The notes under the pieces: model-generated
Told to the model about the DNA's origin: nothing
The model's input: the letters and a program-made list of their open reading frames with translations, nothing else
The model's database searches: none
Source: Rhizobium sp. RU20A
GTDB taxonomy: Bacteria; Pseudomonadota; Alphaproteobacteria; Rhizobiales; Rhizobiaceae
Assembly (NCBI RefSeq): GCF_900155885.1
Contig: NZ_FTMB01000011.1
Coordinates: 54,746 to 118,745 of the forward strand
Direction: 5' to 3'
DNA: 64,000 nucleotides
Program-made: the position numbers and the translations under genes
Shown here: positions 8,088 to 16,099 of the stretch, in pieces
Layout: each line of letters begins with the position of its first letter
Numbering within the stretch: the first letter of the stretch is position 1

Positions 8088-9359
8088 GTGAGTGACATGT
8101 TCTCCATTGAGACCGGCGGTAATGCCGTGAAGGCACCGGTCCTTTCCACGGGCCGCGAACACAAGACGCTGCGCGCCGGCTTCATTCCGCTGATGGATGC
8201 CTCGATCCTGATCGTGGCGGCGGAGATCGGCTTTGCAAACCGCGAAGGCCTCACGCTCGATCTCGTGCGCGATGTGTCCTGGGCCAATGTGCGCGATCGC
8301 CTGGCCTTCCGCCAGTTCGACATCGCCCACATGCTCTCGCCCATGCCCGTCGCCTCGATGCTGGGGCTTGGCTCGAACCCCTCGCCGACGCTGACCCCAT
8401 TCTCCCTCGGGCGCGGCGGCAATGCGATCACGCTGTCTGTTCGTCTTTACGAGCGCATGAAGGCGCAGGCAGGCCTTGCCGACGATGCGAGCGCGCTTGC
8501 CAATGCCAGGGCGCTGGCCGCCGTTCTCGCCGACATGAAGGCGCGCGGCGAGGCGCCGCCGACGCTCGGCATGACCTACCCCTTCTCCTCGCACAACTAC
8601 GAATTCCGCTACTGGCTGGCGGCGGGCGGCATCGATCCCGACCGCGACGTGAAGCTCGTGGTCGTGCCGCCGCCGCTCACCTCCGATGCGCTGGCCGCCG
8701 GCGCCATCGACGGTTTCTGCGTCGGTGCGCCCTGGAACATGATCGCCTCGGAGCGCGGCACGGGGCGGATCGTGGCCGCCAAGCAGGATATCTGGCCGCT
8801 CGCGCCCGAAAAGGTGCTGGGCCTTCGCCCGGACTGGGCCGAGGCCAATGCCGACACGGTGTCGCGGCTGATCGTGGCGCTCGACCGGGCGGCCCGCTGG
8901 TGCGACGATCCCGCCCATCGCGACGACCTCGCCGCGATCCTGAGCGATACCCGCTACATCGCCGCGCCCCGCACCATCATCCGCCGTGTTCTCGACGGCG
9001 AATTCTCGCTGGATGCGCGGGGCACGAAACGGCGGATCCCGGATTATTTCCTCTTCCACCGCGGCGCCGCCAACTATCCCCGTCCGAACCAGGCGCTGTG
9101 GATCTACAGCCAGATGATGCGCTGGGGGCAGGTGGACTTCAGCGAGGCGAACATGGCCCGCGCGACCAGCGCCTTCCGGCCCGATCTCTACACGGCGGCG
9201 CTTGGACCCGACGCGATGCTCCCGGGCCCGGAGGATGCGGCCGCGCTCGAGATGTTCATGGACGCCCGCCGCTTCGATCCCGTCGATCTGGCGGCCTATG
9301 TGGCCGGCTTTCCCGTTCGCTCTCCGGTCGCCATGGCCACGGAAACCGACGAGGGCTGA
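8088..9359 (+). CDS. nasS: NasS, cytoplasmic nitrate/nitrite sensor (NrtA-like)
   Basis: A 423-residue protein of the CmpA/NrtA ligand-binding family. Unlike the downstream NrtA it has no signal peptide, which is how NasS sensors differ from transport proteins. The two paralogues share blocks such as RYWLAAGGIDPD and VVPPP. In studied systems NasS holds NasT inactive until nitrate or nitrite binds. GTG start at 8088 with GGGAG about 7 bases upstream; an ATG at 8097 is possible. It lies 27 bases after nasT and ahead of the leader of the structural genes. Confidence 0.87.
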   Translation: MSDMFSIETGGNAVKAPVLSTGREHKTLRAGFIPLMDASILIVAAEIGFANREGLTLDLVRDVSWANVRDRLAFRQFDIAHMLSPMPVASMLGLGSNPSPTLTPFSLGRGGNAITLSVRLYERMKAQAGLADDASALANARALAAVLADMKARGEAPPTLGMTYPFSSHNYEFRYWLAAGGIDPDRDVKLVVVPPPLTSDALAAGAIDGFCVGAPWNMIASERGTGRIVAAKQDIWPLAPEKVLGLRPDWAEANADTVSRLIVALDRAARWCDDPAHRDDLAAILSDTRYIAAPRTIIRRVLDGEFSLDARGTKRRIPDYFLFHRGAANYPRPNQALWIYSQMMRWGQVDFSEANMARATSAFRPDLYTAALGPDAMLPGPEDAAALEMFMDARRFDPVDLAAYVAGFPVRSPVAMATETDEG

Positions 9360-9504
9360 ATTCGTGCGCTGCACAAATCTGCGGCATCTGCGCAGAGGGC
9401 AAGGCCACGGAAGATGCAGGGTGCGGATTGCCGCCGCAGGGACGAGCGGTCCAGCGTCAGAAAAACCGCCTGTTTTTCAGGGTCATGAAGCGATGACCCA
9501 AAAC

Positions 9505-9520
9505 TGGCACGCCCCTTGCT
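9505..9520 (+). promoter_or_regulatory. Sigma-54 (-24/-12) promoter of the nitrate assimilation operon
   Basis: TGGCACGCCCCTTGCT matches the sigma-54 consensus TGGCACG-N4-TTGCW, with GG (9506-9507) and GC (9518-9519) exactly 10 bases apart. Transcription should start near 9530-9531, directly before the first leader hairpin. Nitrogen control through NtrC is expected for such a promoter (inference); no convincing NtrC palindrome was identified upstream. Confidence 0.85.
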
Positions 9521-9530
9521 TTGTTTTTTC

Positions 9531-9670
9531 TGTCCGCGGTCAACGGCGATCGCAGGACGGATGAGCGCCCATGGTGGCGCATATAACCATCAGACACCGA
9601 CGTCGCAGGCTTCTTTGCTGCCCGGCTCCTCCCGCCAGGCTCCAGCAGATGAGCAAGCGGCGTTTTTTTT
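9531..9670 (+). promoter_or_regulatory. ANTAR-type leader RNA with attenuator before nrtA
   Basis: The leader begins with a hairpin at 9532-9558: outer stem GTCC/GGAC, inner stem GCGGTC/GATCGC and a six-base loop AACGGC. Its A at loop position 1 and G at position 4 match the hexaloop rule for ANTAR targets. A second hairpin at 9565-9580 (GCGCC, loop CATGGT, GGCGC) also has a six-base loop with G at position 4, but C at position 1. An interrupted GC-rich stem (9601-9662, ends CGTCGC/GCGGCG) followed by eight T (9663-9670) would be the terminator. nasT and nasS are immediately upstream, so NasT-dependent antitermination is the natural reading. Confidence 0.75.
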
Positions 9671-9710
9671 GTTTCCGGATCTCCGTCGAACGCCAGAGGG
9701 ACCACGAACC

Positions 9711-11009
9711 ATGACGAAGACTACAGGAATGAACATCACCCGCCGTCAGATCCTCAAGGTCAGCTCCGCCGCTGCCCTCATCGGCGCGGTGCGCATGGCC
9801 TTCCCCTCCGGCGCTTTCGCCGCCAGCGCCGGGCCTGAGGTCGCCAGCGTCAAGCTTGGCTATATCGCGCTCACCGACGCCGCGCCGCTGATCGTCGCCA
9901 AGGAAAAGGGTATCTTCGAAAAATACGGGCTGCCGGATGTCGAGGTGTTGAAGCAGGCGTCCTGGGGCGCAACGCGCGACAACCTCGTGCTGGGCGGCGA
10001 GGCCAACGGCATCGACGGCGCCCATATCCTCACCCCCATGCCGTACCTCATCTCCACCGGCAAGGTGACGCAGAACAACGTGCCCGTGCCGATGTCGATC
10101 ATCGCCCGCCTCAACCTCGACAGCCAGGGCGTTTCAGTTGCGAAGGAATATGCCGAGACCGGCGTGCAGCTCGATGCCTCGAAACTGAAGGACGCGTTCG
10201 CGGCCAAGAAGGCGGCGGGCGGCGAGATCAAGGTCGCCATGACCTTCCCCGGCGGCACGCATGACCTGTGGATCCGCTACTGGCTGGCCGCCGGCGGCAT
10301 CGACCCGGACAAGGATGTCTCCACCATCGTGGTGCCGCCGCCGCAGATGGTCGCCAACATGAAGGTCGGCAACATGGACGCCTTCTGCGTCGGCGAGCCG
10401 TGGAACGAGCAGCTCGTCAACCAGGGCATCGGCTTCACCGCCTGCACCACCGGCGAGCTGTGGAAGGGCCATCCGGAAAAGGCGCTCGGCCTTCGCAGCG
10501 ACTGGATCGAGAAGAACCCTGCCGCCACCAAGGCGCTGATGATGGCCGTGATGGAAGCCCAGATGTGGGCCGACAGCATGGACAACAAGGAAGAGCTTTC
10601 CACCATTCTGGGCAAGCGCCAGTGGTTCAACGTGCCGCCGAAGGATGTCGCCGGCCGTCTCAAGGGCACGATCAACTACGGCAATGGCCGCGTGGCGGAA
10701 AATACCGGCCTCGAGATGAAGTTCTGGAAGGACCATGCGTCCTATCCCTTCAAAAGCCACGACGCCTGGTTCCTGACCGAGAACATCCGCTGGGGCAAGT
10801 TCGCGCCCGACACCGACATCAAGGCCCTCGTCGACAAGGTCAACCGTGAGGACATCTGGCGGGAGGCCGCCAAGGAGCTTGGCGTTGCCGCCGCCGATAT
10901 CCCGGCTTCCACCTCCCGCGGCCCCGAGACCTTCTTCGACGGCAAGGTCTTCGATCCCGAAAACCCGAAGGCCTACCTCGACAGCCTGACCATCAAGGCC
11001 AGCGCTTGA
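9711..11009 (+). CDS. nrtA: Nitrate ABC transporter substrate-binding protein
   Basis: CmpA/NrtA-family protein of 432 residues, expected to bind nitrate (or nitrite) in the periplasm. The N-terminus carries a twin-arginine-like signal (ITRRQILKVSSAAALIG, cleavage near AFA-ASAG). Start at ATG 9711 with AGAGGGA upstream; the open frame extends back through the leader, but that part is non-coding. The protein is a paralogue of NasS. First structural gene after the sigma-54 promoter and leader. Confidence 0.9.
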   Translation: MTKTTGMNITRRQILKVSSAAALIGAVRMAFPSGAFAASAGPEVASVKLGYIALTDAAPLIVAKEKGIFEKYGLPDVEVLKQASWGATRDNLVLGGEANGIDGAHILTPMPYLISTGKVTQNNVPVPMSIIARLNLDSQGVSVAKEYAETGVQLDASKLKDAFAAKKAAGGEIKVAMTFPGGTHDLWIRYWLAAGGIDPDKDVSTIVVPPPQMVANMKVGNMDAFCVGEPWNEQLVNQGIGFTACTTGELWKGHPEKALGLRSDWIEKNPAATKALMMAVMEAQMWADSMDNKEELSTILGKRQWFNVPPKDVAGRLKGTINYGNGRVAENTGLEMKFWKDHASYPFKSHDAWFLTENIRWGKFAPDTDIKALVDKVNREDIWREAAKELGVAAADIPASTSRGPETFFDGKVFDPENPKAYLDSLTIKASA

Positions 11010-11018
11010 TGCGCGCCT

Positions 11019-11045
11019 GCCCCTCACCCGGAAGCGATGAGGGGC
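11019..11045 (+). other. Stem-loop between nrtA and nrtB
   Basis: Perfect 8-base arms GCCCCTCA (11019-11026) and TGAGGGGC (11038-11045) flank an 11-base loop. A second short GC hairpin (GGGCGG/CCGCCC, 11043-11056) overlaps it. There is no T-run. It probably protects nrtA mRNA or reduces read-through to the permease (inference). Confidence 0.55.
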
Positions 11046-11100
11046 GGCTCCGCCCGAAACGACACCGCAGGCGCCGTGCCGCTTGAAAAAGGACCAGCCC

Positions 11101-12015
11101 ATGACCGCAACAGCCCGAAAGAGCATCACCGAGGCGCCCGTGACGCCGCCATCGGGAGCCATCGCCGCCCGGCCCGCCGGCACTGTCCTCACCCTGGCCC
11201 AGCGCCCGCAGGCGCGGCTGAATCTTGCCCGGCTCGGCCAGCACATGCTGCGCACCGTCGTGCCGCCGCTGGTGGTGCTGATCGCGCTCCTGGCGCTGTG
11301 GGAGGCCCTCTGTTCCGGACCGGGCGCAACGCTGCCGCCGCCGTCGCAGGTCTTCACCGACAGCTACGACCTGATCGCCTATCCCTTCTTCGATTATGGC
11401 TCGCAGGATATCGGCCTTGCCTGGCGCGTTCTGGTCTCGCTGGAGCGCGTGGCGATCGGTTTCGGGCTCGCCGCCGTCGTCGGCGTCCTGCTCGGCGCCG
11501 TGGTCGGCCAGTCCGTCTGGGCCATGCGCGGCCTCGATCCGATCTTCCAGGTGCTGCGCACCGTGCCACCGCTCGCCTGGCTGCCGCTGTCGCTCGCCGC
11601 GTTCCAGAACAGCAATCCCTCCGCCATTTTCGTGATCTTCATCACCTCGATCTGGCCGGTGATCATCAACACCGCCGTCGGCGTGCGCAACATCCCGGAC
11701 GACTACCGCAACATCGCCCGCGTGCTGCGCCTCAATCCGATGGAATTCTTCATCCGCATCATGGTGCCGGCCGCCGCTCCCTACATCTTCACCGGGCTTC
11801 GTATCGGCGTCGGCCTCTCCTGGCTGGCGATCGTCGCCGCCGAGATGCTGACGGGCGGCGTCGGCATTGGCTTCTTCATCTGGGACGCCTGGAACTCCTC
11901 TCGCCTCTCTGACATCATCGTGGCGCTCGCCTATATCGGCGTGACCGGCTTTGTCCTCGACAAGCTGGTCGCAGCCCTCGGCAGCGTCGTCACCCGCGGC
12001 ACGGCCCGCAACTGA
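11101..12015 (+). CDS. nrtB: Nitrate ABC transporter permease
   Basis: Inner-membrane permease of 304 residues in the NrtB/SsuC/TauC class. About six hydrophobic segments and the coupling motif region NPMEFFIRIMVPAAAPYIF are visible, with GLSWLAIVAAEML typical of this family. ATG 11101 is favoured over the TTG at 11083 because AAAAGGA lies 7 bases upstream. It works with NrtA and the ATPase that follows 13 bases later. Confidence 0.9.
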   Translation: MTATARKSITEAPVTPPSGAIAARPAGTVLTLAQRPQARLNLARLGQHMLRTVVPPLVVLIALLALWEALCSGPGATLPPPSQVFTDSYDLIAYPFFDYGSQDIGLAWRVLVSLERVAIGFGLAAVVGVLLGAVVGQSVWAMRGLDPIFQVLRTVPPLAWLPLSLAAFQNSNPSAIFVIFITSIWPVIINTAVGVRNIPDDYRNIARVLRLNPMEFFIRIMVPAAAPYIFTGLRIGVGLSWLAIVAAEMLTGGVGIGFFIWDAWNSSRLSDIIVALAYIGVTGFVLDKLVAALGSVVTRGTARN

Positions 12016-12028
12016 GGAGACGACAGTC

Positions 12029-12826
12029 ATGACCGCCTATCTCAAGATCGACCATATCGACAAAACCTTCGAACGTGCCGGCACCCGCACGGAAGTCCTG
12101 AAGGACGTGACGCTCACCATCGACAAGGGCGAATTCGTCTCCATCATCGGCCATTCCGGCTGCGGCAAATCCACCCTGCTCAACCTGATCGCCGGCCTGA
12201 CGCGGGTGTCTTCCGGCGCCGTGCTTCTGGAAAACCAGGAGGTCAACGCGCCCGGCCCCGAACGCGCCGTCGTCTTCCAGAACCATTCGCTGCTGCCCTG
12301 GCTGACCGTCTATGAAAACGTCAACCTTGCCGTTTCCAAGGTCTTCGCCGGCCGCAAGAGCAAGGCCGAGAAGCACGATTGGGTCATGCGCAATCTCGAC
12401 CTCGTGCAGATGGGCCATGCCAAGGACAAGCGTCCCTCCGAAATCTCCGGCGGCATGAAGCAGCGTGTCGGCATTGCCCGGGCGCTTGCCATGGAGCCGA
12501 AGATCCTGCTGCTCGACGAGCCTTTCGGCGCGCTCGATGCGCTGACCCGCGCCCATCTTCAGGACGCCGTGATGGAAATCCATGCGCGGCTCGGCAACAC
12601 GATGATCATGATCACCCATGACGTCGACGAGGCTGTTCTCCTCTCCGACCGTATCGTGATGATGACCAACGGACCTGCCGCCCGCATCGGCGAGGTGCTG
12701 GACGTTCCGATCCCCCGGCCGCGCGACCGCATCGCGCTCGCCGCCGACCGCACCTACCTCAAATCCCGCGAAGCCGTGCTGAAGTTCCTCTACGAACGCC
12801 ACCGCTTCGTCGAAGCCGCGGAGTAA
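12029..12826 (+). CDS. nrtD: Nitrate ABC transporter ATP-binding protein
   Basis: ATPase of 265 residues. Walker A GHSGCGKST, the signature ISGGMKQR and Walker B ILLLDEPFGALD are all intact. Length and sequence (for example FQNHSLLPWLTVYENV) fit the NrtD/NasD-type subunit without the extra NrtA-like domain of cyanobacterial NrtC. A GAGGAGA ribosome site follows the nrtB stop. The nirB start lies 5 bases after the stop, so the genes form one transcript. Confidence 0.9.
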   Translation: MTAYLKIDHIDKTFERAGTRTEVLKDVTLTIDKGEFVSIIGHSGCGKSTLLNLIAGLTRVSSGAVLLENQEVNAPGPERAVVFQNHSLLPWLTVYENVNLAVSKVFAGRKSKAEKHDWVMRNLDLVQMGHAKDKRPSEISGGMKQRVGIARALAMEPKILLLDEPFGALDALTRAHLQDAVMEIHARLGNTMIMITHDVDEAVLLSDRIVMMTNGPAARIGEVLDVPIPRPRDRIALAADRTYLKSREAVLKFLYERHRFVEAAE

Positions 12827-12831
12827 GGACC

Positions 12832-15282
12832 ATGGCCGAAAAACTCGTCATCATCGGCAACGGCATGGCGCCCGGCCGCATGCTCGAACACCTCTTCGAA
12901 CAGGCGCCGGGTCTTTACGACGTCACGATCTTCAACGCCGAGCCGCGCGTCAACTATGACCGCATCATGCTCTCGCCGGTCCTCTCGGGCGAAAAGACCT
13001 TCGAGGACATCATCATCCATGGCGACGGCTGGTACATCGACAACAACGTGACCCTCTACAAGGGCCATCGCATCGTCGCCATCGACCGCGACGCCCGCAC
13101 GGTCACCTCCGACCATGGCGTGACGGAGAGCTATGACAAGCTGGTCATCGCCACCGGCTCGGTGCCCTTCATCATCCCCGTGCCGGGCAAGGACCTGCCC
13201 GGCGTCATCACCTATCGCGATCTGGACGACGTCGACGCCATGCTGCTCGCCGCGCAATCGCGCGAAAAAGCCATCGTCATCGGCGGCGGGCTGCTCGGTC
13301 TCGAAGCCGCGGCCGGCCTTGCGCTGCGCGGCATGGACGTGACCGTGCTGCATGTCATGCCGACGCTGATGGAGCGCCAACTCGATCCCGCCGCCGGCTA
13401 CCTGCTGCAGAAGGCGGTCGAGGAACGCGGCATCAAGGTCATCACCAAGGCCAACACCAGGCGCATCCTCGGCACGGATCGGGTCGAGGGCATCGAGCTC
13501 GACAATGGCACGATCATTCCGGCAACGCTGGTCGTCATGGCCGTCGGCATCCGGCCGAATGCGGGCCTTGCCAGGGAGGCCGGCCTTGCGGTCAATCGCG
13601 GCATCGTCGTCGATGCCGGCATGCGGACCTCCGATGGCGACATCCTCGCGGTTGGCGAATGCGCCGAGGTGGACGGCATGGTCTATGGCCTCGTCGCGCC
13701 GCTCTATGAAATGGCGCGTGTCGCCGCCGCCCATCTTGCCGGCGACAACAAGCCCGCCTTCGTTCATTCCGACACGCCGACCAAGCTGAAGGTGACGGGC
13801 ATCAACCTCTTCTCGCTCGGCGATTTCGCCGATGGCGACGACCGCGAGGAGATCGTGCTGCGCGATGCGACGGCGGGCATCTACAAGCGCGTCGTCATCA
13901 AGGACAACCGCATCATAGGCACCGTTCTCTATGGCGAGACCTCCGACGGCGCCTGGTTCAACGACCTCAAGAAGAAGGGCACCGACATTTCCGCTATGCG
14001 CGATACGCTGATCTTCGGCCAGTCGTTCCAGGGGGGTGCGCCCCTGGACCCTATGGCGGCCGTTGCAGCCTTGCCGGATGATGCGGAAATCTGCGGCTGC
14101 AACGGCATTTGCAAGGGCAAGATCACCTCGACCATCACGGCCAAGGGCCTGACGACGCTGGACGGCGTGCGCGCCCACACCAAGGCGTCGGCCTCCTGCG
14201 GCTCCTGCACCGGCCTTGTCGAGCAGCTCATGTCGCTGACGCTGGGCGATGCCTATAACCCCGCCGCCGTCACGCCCATGTGCACCTGCACCGAGCTCGG
14301 TCATGACGACGTGCGCCGGCTGATCAAGGCCAAGGGGCTGACGTCCATTCCCGCCGTCATGCAGGAGCTGGAATGGAAGACCTCCTGCGGCTGCGCCAAG
14401 TGCCGTCCGGCGCTTAACTATTACCTCGTCTGCGACTGGCCGGACGAGTACGCCGACGACTACCAGTCGCGGTTCATCAACGAGCGTGTGCACGCCAATA
14501 TCCAGAAGGATGGCACCTATTCCGTCGTGCCGCGCATGTGGGGCGGCGTGACGAATGCCGCGGAGCTGCGCGCCATCGCCGATGTCGTGGACAAGTTTGA
14601 AATCCCGATGGTGAAGGTCACCGGCGGTCAGCGGATCGACCTGCTCGGCATCGAGAAGGAAGACCTGCCCGCCGTCTGGGCCGATCTCGGCAAGGCCGGC
14701 TTCATCTCGGGTCAGGCCTATGCCAAAGGACTGAGAACCGTGAAGACCTGCGTCGGCTCCGACTGGTGCCGCTTCGGCACGCAGGATTCGACCGGGCTCG
14801 GCATCCGCATCGAGAAATTCATGTGGGGTTCGTGGACCCCGGCCAAGCTGAAGCTTGCCGTTTCCGGGTGTCCGCGCAACTGCGCCGAGGCGACCTGCAA
14901 GGATATCGGCGTCATCTGCGTGGATTCCGGCTTCGAGATCCATTTTGCAGGCGCGGCCGGCCTCGACATCAAGGGCACGGATGTTCTGGGTCTCGTCAAG
15001 ACCGAGGACGAGGCGTTGGAGCATATCGTGGCGCTCACCCAGATGTATCGCGAGCAGGGTCGCTATCTCGAGCGCATCTACAAATGGGCCAAACGCATCG
15101 GCCATGACGAGATCCGCCGGCAGATCATGGAGGATGGCGACAAGCGCCGCGCCTATTACGAGCGCTTCGTCTTCAGCCAGAAGTTTGCCCAGGTCGATCC
15201 CTGGTCGGAGCGCGTCTCCGGCAAGGACAAGCACGAGTTCAAACCGATGGCTACCGTCGGCTTTCCTCAGGCAGCGGAGTGA
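12832..15282 (+). CDS. nirB: Assimilatory nitrite reductase, large subunit
   Basis: NirB of 816 residues, which reduces nitrite to ammonium with NAD(P)H in the cytoplasm. Domains in order: FAD/NAD(P)-binding oxidoreductase (GNGMAPGRM at the N-terminus; VIGGGLLGLEAAAGL near residue 155), a BFD-like [2Fe-2S] domain with CGCNGICKGKI and CGSCTG near residues 420-460, a ferredoxin-like half domain, and the siroheme/[4Fe-4S] region with CVGSDWCRFG near 640 and GCPRNCAEATC near 680. All expected cysteines appear present. It forms a complex with NirD, encoded 5 bases downstream. Confidence 0.95.
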   Translation: MAEKLVIIGNGMAPGRMLEHLFEQAPGLYDVTIFNAEPRVNYDRIMLSPVLSGEKTFEDIIIHGDGWYIDNNVTLYKGHRIVAIDRDARTVTSDHGVTESYDKLVIATGSVPFIIPVPGKDLPGVITYRDLDDVDAMLLAAQSREKAIVIGGGLLGLEAAAGLALRGMDVTVLHVMPTLMERQLDPAAGYLLQKAVEERGIKVITKANTRRILGTDRVEGIELDNGTIIPATLVVMAVGIRPNAGLAREAGLAVNRGIVVDAGMRTSDGDILAVGECAEVDGMVYGLVAPLYEMARVAAAHLAGDNKPAFVHSDTPTKLKVTGINLFSLGDFADGDDREEIVLRDATAGIYKRVVIKDNRIIGTVLYGETSDGAWFNDLKKKGTDISAMRDTLIFGQSFQGGAPLDPMAAVAALPDDAEICGCNGICKGKITSTITAKGLTTLDGVRAHTKASASCGSCTGLVEQLMSLTLGDAYNPAAVTPMCTCTELGHDDVRRLIKAKGLTSIPAVMQELEWKTSCGCAKCRPALNYYLVCDWPDEYADDYQSRFINERVHANIQKDGTYSVVPRMWGGVTNAAELRAIADVVDKFEIPMVKVTGGQRIDLLGIEKEDLPAVWADLGKAGFISGQAYAKGLRTVKTCVGSDWCRFGTQDSTGLGIRIEKFMWGSWTPAKLKLAVSGCPRNCAEATCKDIGVICVDSGFEIHFAGAAGLDIKGTDVLGLVKTEDEALEHIVALTQMYREQGRYLERIYKWAKRIGHDEIRRQIMEDGDKRRAYYERFVFSQKFAQVDPWSERVSGKDKHEFKPMATVGFPQAAE

Positions 15283-15286
15283 GATC

Positions 15287-15625
15287 ATGAGCACGACCTT
15301 CATCGCCATCGGCCATATCGACGACATTCCGCTGCGTGGCGCGCGCTGCGTGAAGACCCCGGACGGCAAGATCGCCGTCTTCCGCACCGCCGAAAACGAG
15401 GTCTTCGCCATCGAGGACCAGTGCCCGCACAAGGGGGGGCCGCTGAGCCAGGGCATCGTCCACGGCAATGCCGTCACCTGCCCCCTGCACAACTGGGTGA
15501 TCTCGCTGGAAAGCGGCAAGGCGCTCGGGGCGGATGAGGGCGCGGTGCGCACGATCCCGGTGCGCAATATCGACGGTCAGCTGTCGATTGCGCTCGAGGC
15601 TACGGCACTCTTGGCGGCGGAGTGA
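15287..15625 (+). CDS. nirD: Nitrite reductase small subunit (Rieske-like)
   Basis: NirD of 112 residues, the usual size. It keeps the Rieske pattern CPHKGGPLSQG and CPLHNW near residues 46-70, so it could bind a [2Fe-2S] cluster; many NirD proteins have lost these residues. It supports NirB in nitrite reduction. ATG 15287 is placed just after the nirB stop. Confidence 0.92.
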   Translation: MSTTFIAIGHIDDIPLRGARCVKTPDGKIAVFRTAENEVFAIEDQCPHKGGPLSQGIVHGNAVTCPLHNWVISLESGKALGADEGAVRTIPVRNIDGQLSIALEATALLAAE

Positions 15626-15654
15626 GGGAGATGATGGTGGGCGCGGCTTTCCCT

Positions 15655-15772
15655 CTTCTCCCCTTGGGGAGAAGTGCCGAACGGAGTGAGGCGATGAGGG
15701 GTTCCCACTTCCGCAAAGGGAGGGAGACCCCTCATCCGGCCCTTCTGGCCACCTTCTCCCCAAGGGGAGAAG
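15655..15772. repeat. Nested intergenic palindromes between nirD and nasA
   Basis: Two 20-base palindromes, CTTCTCCCCTTGGGGAGAAG (15655-15674) and CTTCTCCCCAAGGGGAGAAG (15753-15772), bracket another inverted pair, GATGAGGGGT (15693-15702) and ACCCCTCATC (15727-15736). The whole block can fold into one long structure. It resembles the dispersed RIME-like intergenic palindromes of Rhizobiaceae; the family assignment is from memory of their style and was not checked. Confidence 0.7.
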
Positions 15773-15881
15773 AGACAGGGCTCCGCCTGGATCAGGCAGG
15801 GGAAGGCATCCCATGGCGCGTGGACAACCGAGATCGCCTCGCTGACAACGCGGCAGGCAACCGAATGCTCACATTCTTCGC

Positions 15882-15966
15882 CGTCATCCTCGGGCTTGAC
15901 CCGAGGATCCAGTCGCGGGCGGCGGCGATGGGGGCGTGGATCCTCGGATCAAGCCCGAGGATGACG
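15882..15966. repeat. Long inverted repeat between nirD and nasA
   Basis: 29-base arms (15882-15910 and 15938-15966) are inverted copies with one mismatch, separated by 27 bases. Each arm itself contains a shorter palindrome around TCGGGCTTGACCCGA. Such CCTCGGGCTTGACCCGAGG-type elements are dispersed in many alphaproteobacterial genomes. With the preceding block, the 474-base gap between nirD and nasA (15626-16099) is mostly repeat DNA, and no gene was seen in it. Confidence 0.75.
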
Positions 15967-16099
15967 GGCAGGGTGTGGGTGCGTCGCTGCATCGCGGCCC
16001 TGTCGACAACCGGTTGCGACCGGATGGACGCTGCGCTCCGTTCCGCGTCAATTGGTTCATTCTCCACCTCCTGTCCTGCGAAGATCGGGAGCCGCACCC

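Noticed and set aside
9516..9710. Extended N-terminus for NrtA from the start of the leader
   Set aside because: This stretch contains the leader hairpins and the terminator T-run, and the twin-arginine-like signal begins only after ATG 9711.
12790..15567. Very long open frame on the minus strand opposite nirB and nirD (over 900 codons)
   Set aside because: It is the antisense shadow of a well-supported gene in GC-rich DNA. Its translation is low complexity (rich in Asp, His, Arg, Gly) and shows no family motif.
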